Positions 6,518-6,526 of a stretch of 6,526 bases of DNA are shown piece by piece. The position numbers were made by a program, and so were the translations under genes. Source of the stretch: an uncultured Selenomonadaceae bacterium (lineage in GTDB: Bacteria; Bacillota; Negativicutes; Selenomonadales; Selenomonadaceae); the NCBI GenBank assembly GCA_958415865.1, contig CATYZV010000108.1, forward strand, positions 1 to 6,526. The letters run 5' to 3'. Within the stretch, counting starts at the first letter, position 1. Each line of letters starts with the position of its first letter. A model generated the notes under the pieces. That model saw nothing but the letters and a program-made list of their open reading frames with translations, had not been told where the DNA came from and ran no database searches.

Positions 6518-6526
6518 GTTCATTAT

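Overview
All six genes in this window lie on the minus strand. The layout, read right to left, is that of a sugar-uptake operon followed by its own regulator. The type of regulator (GntR-LacI hybrid of the AraR family), the lipoprotein-type binding protein with a serine linker, the purine-rich Shine-Dalgarno sites with 6-7 nt spacing, and the moderate GC content point to a Bacillota (Firmicutes) bacterium. A Negativicutes/Selenomonadales-type anaerobe would fit, but that finer placement is only an impression from base and codon use.

Transport operon: a periplasmic-type sugar-binding lipoprotein (about 5475-6503), then a 106-nt gap with a strong 15-bp hairpin, then a double-domain ATPase (3857-5368) and two permeases (2814-3857 and 1789-2817) whose stops and starts overlap by 1 and 4 nt. 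These match, gene for gene and in the same order, the E. coli galactofuranose importer YtfQ-YtfR-YtfT-YjfF (CUT2 family). 28 nt after the last permease comes a single-domain DhaM-type phosphocarrier (1362-1760), which closes the operon ahead of a clear intrinsic terminator (1257-1289).

Regulator: an AraR-like repressor (59-1150) is encoded separately after the terminator. Its effector domain closely resembles B. subtilis AraR, which binds L-arabinose. The simplest reading is an arabinose- or furanose-responsive importer, with sugar entering as a pentofuranose or hexofuranose. DhaM is the unexpected partner: it normally passes phosphate from PTS HPr to a DhaK/DhaL dihydroxyacetone-type kinase, and neither DhaK nor DhaL lies in this window.

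Non-coding DNA is limited to 1-58, 1151-1361, 1761-1788, 5369-5474 and the right edge. No gap exceeds 300 bases. No tRNA, rRNA, CRISPR array, insertion sequence or phage gene was seen. The operon's main promoter should lie beyond the right edge, since only 17 nt precede the first gene's ribosome binding site region. No wholly new system is evident; the points most worth following are the orphan DhaM, the intercistronic hairpin and the candidate operators.
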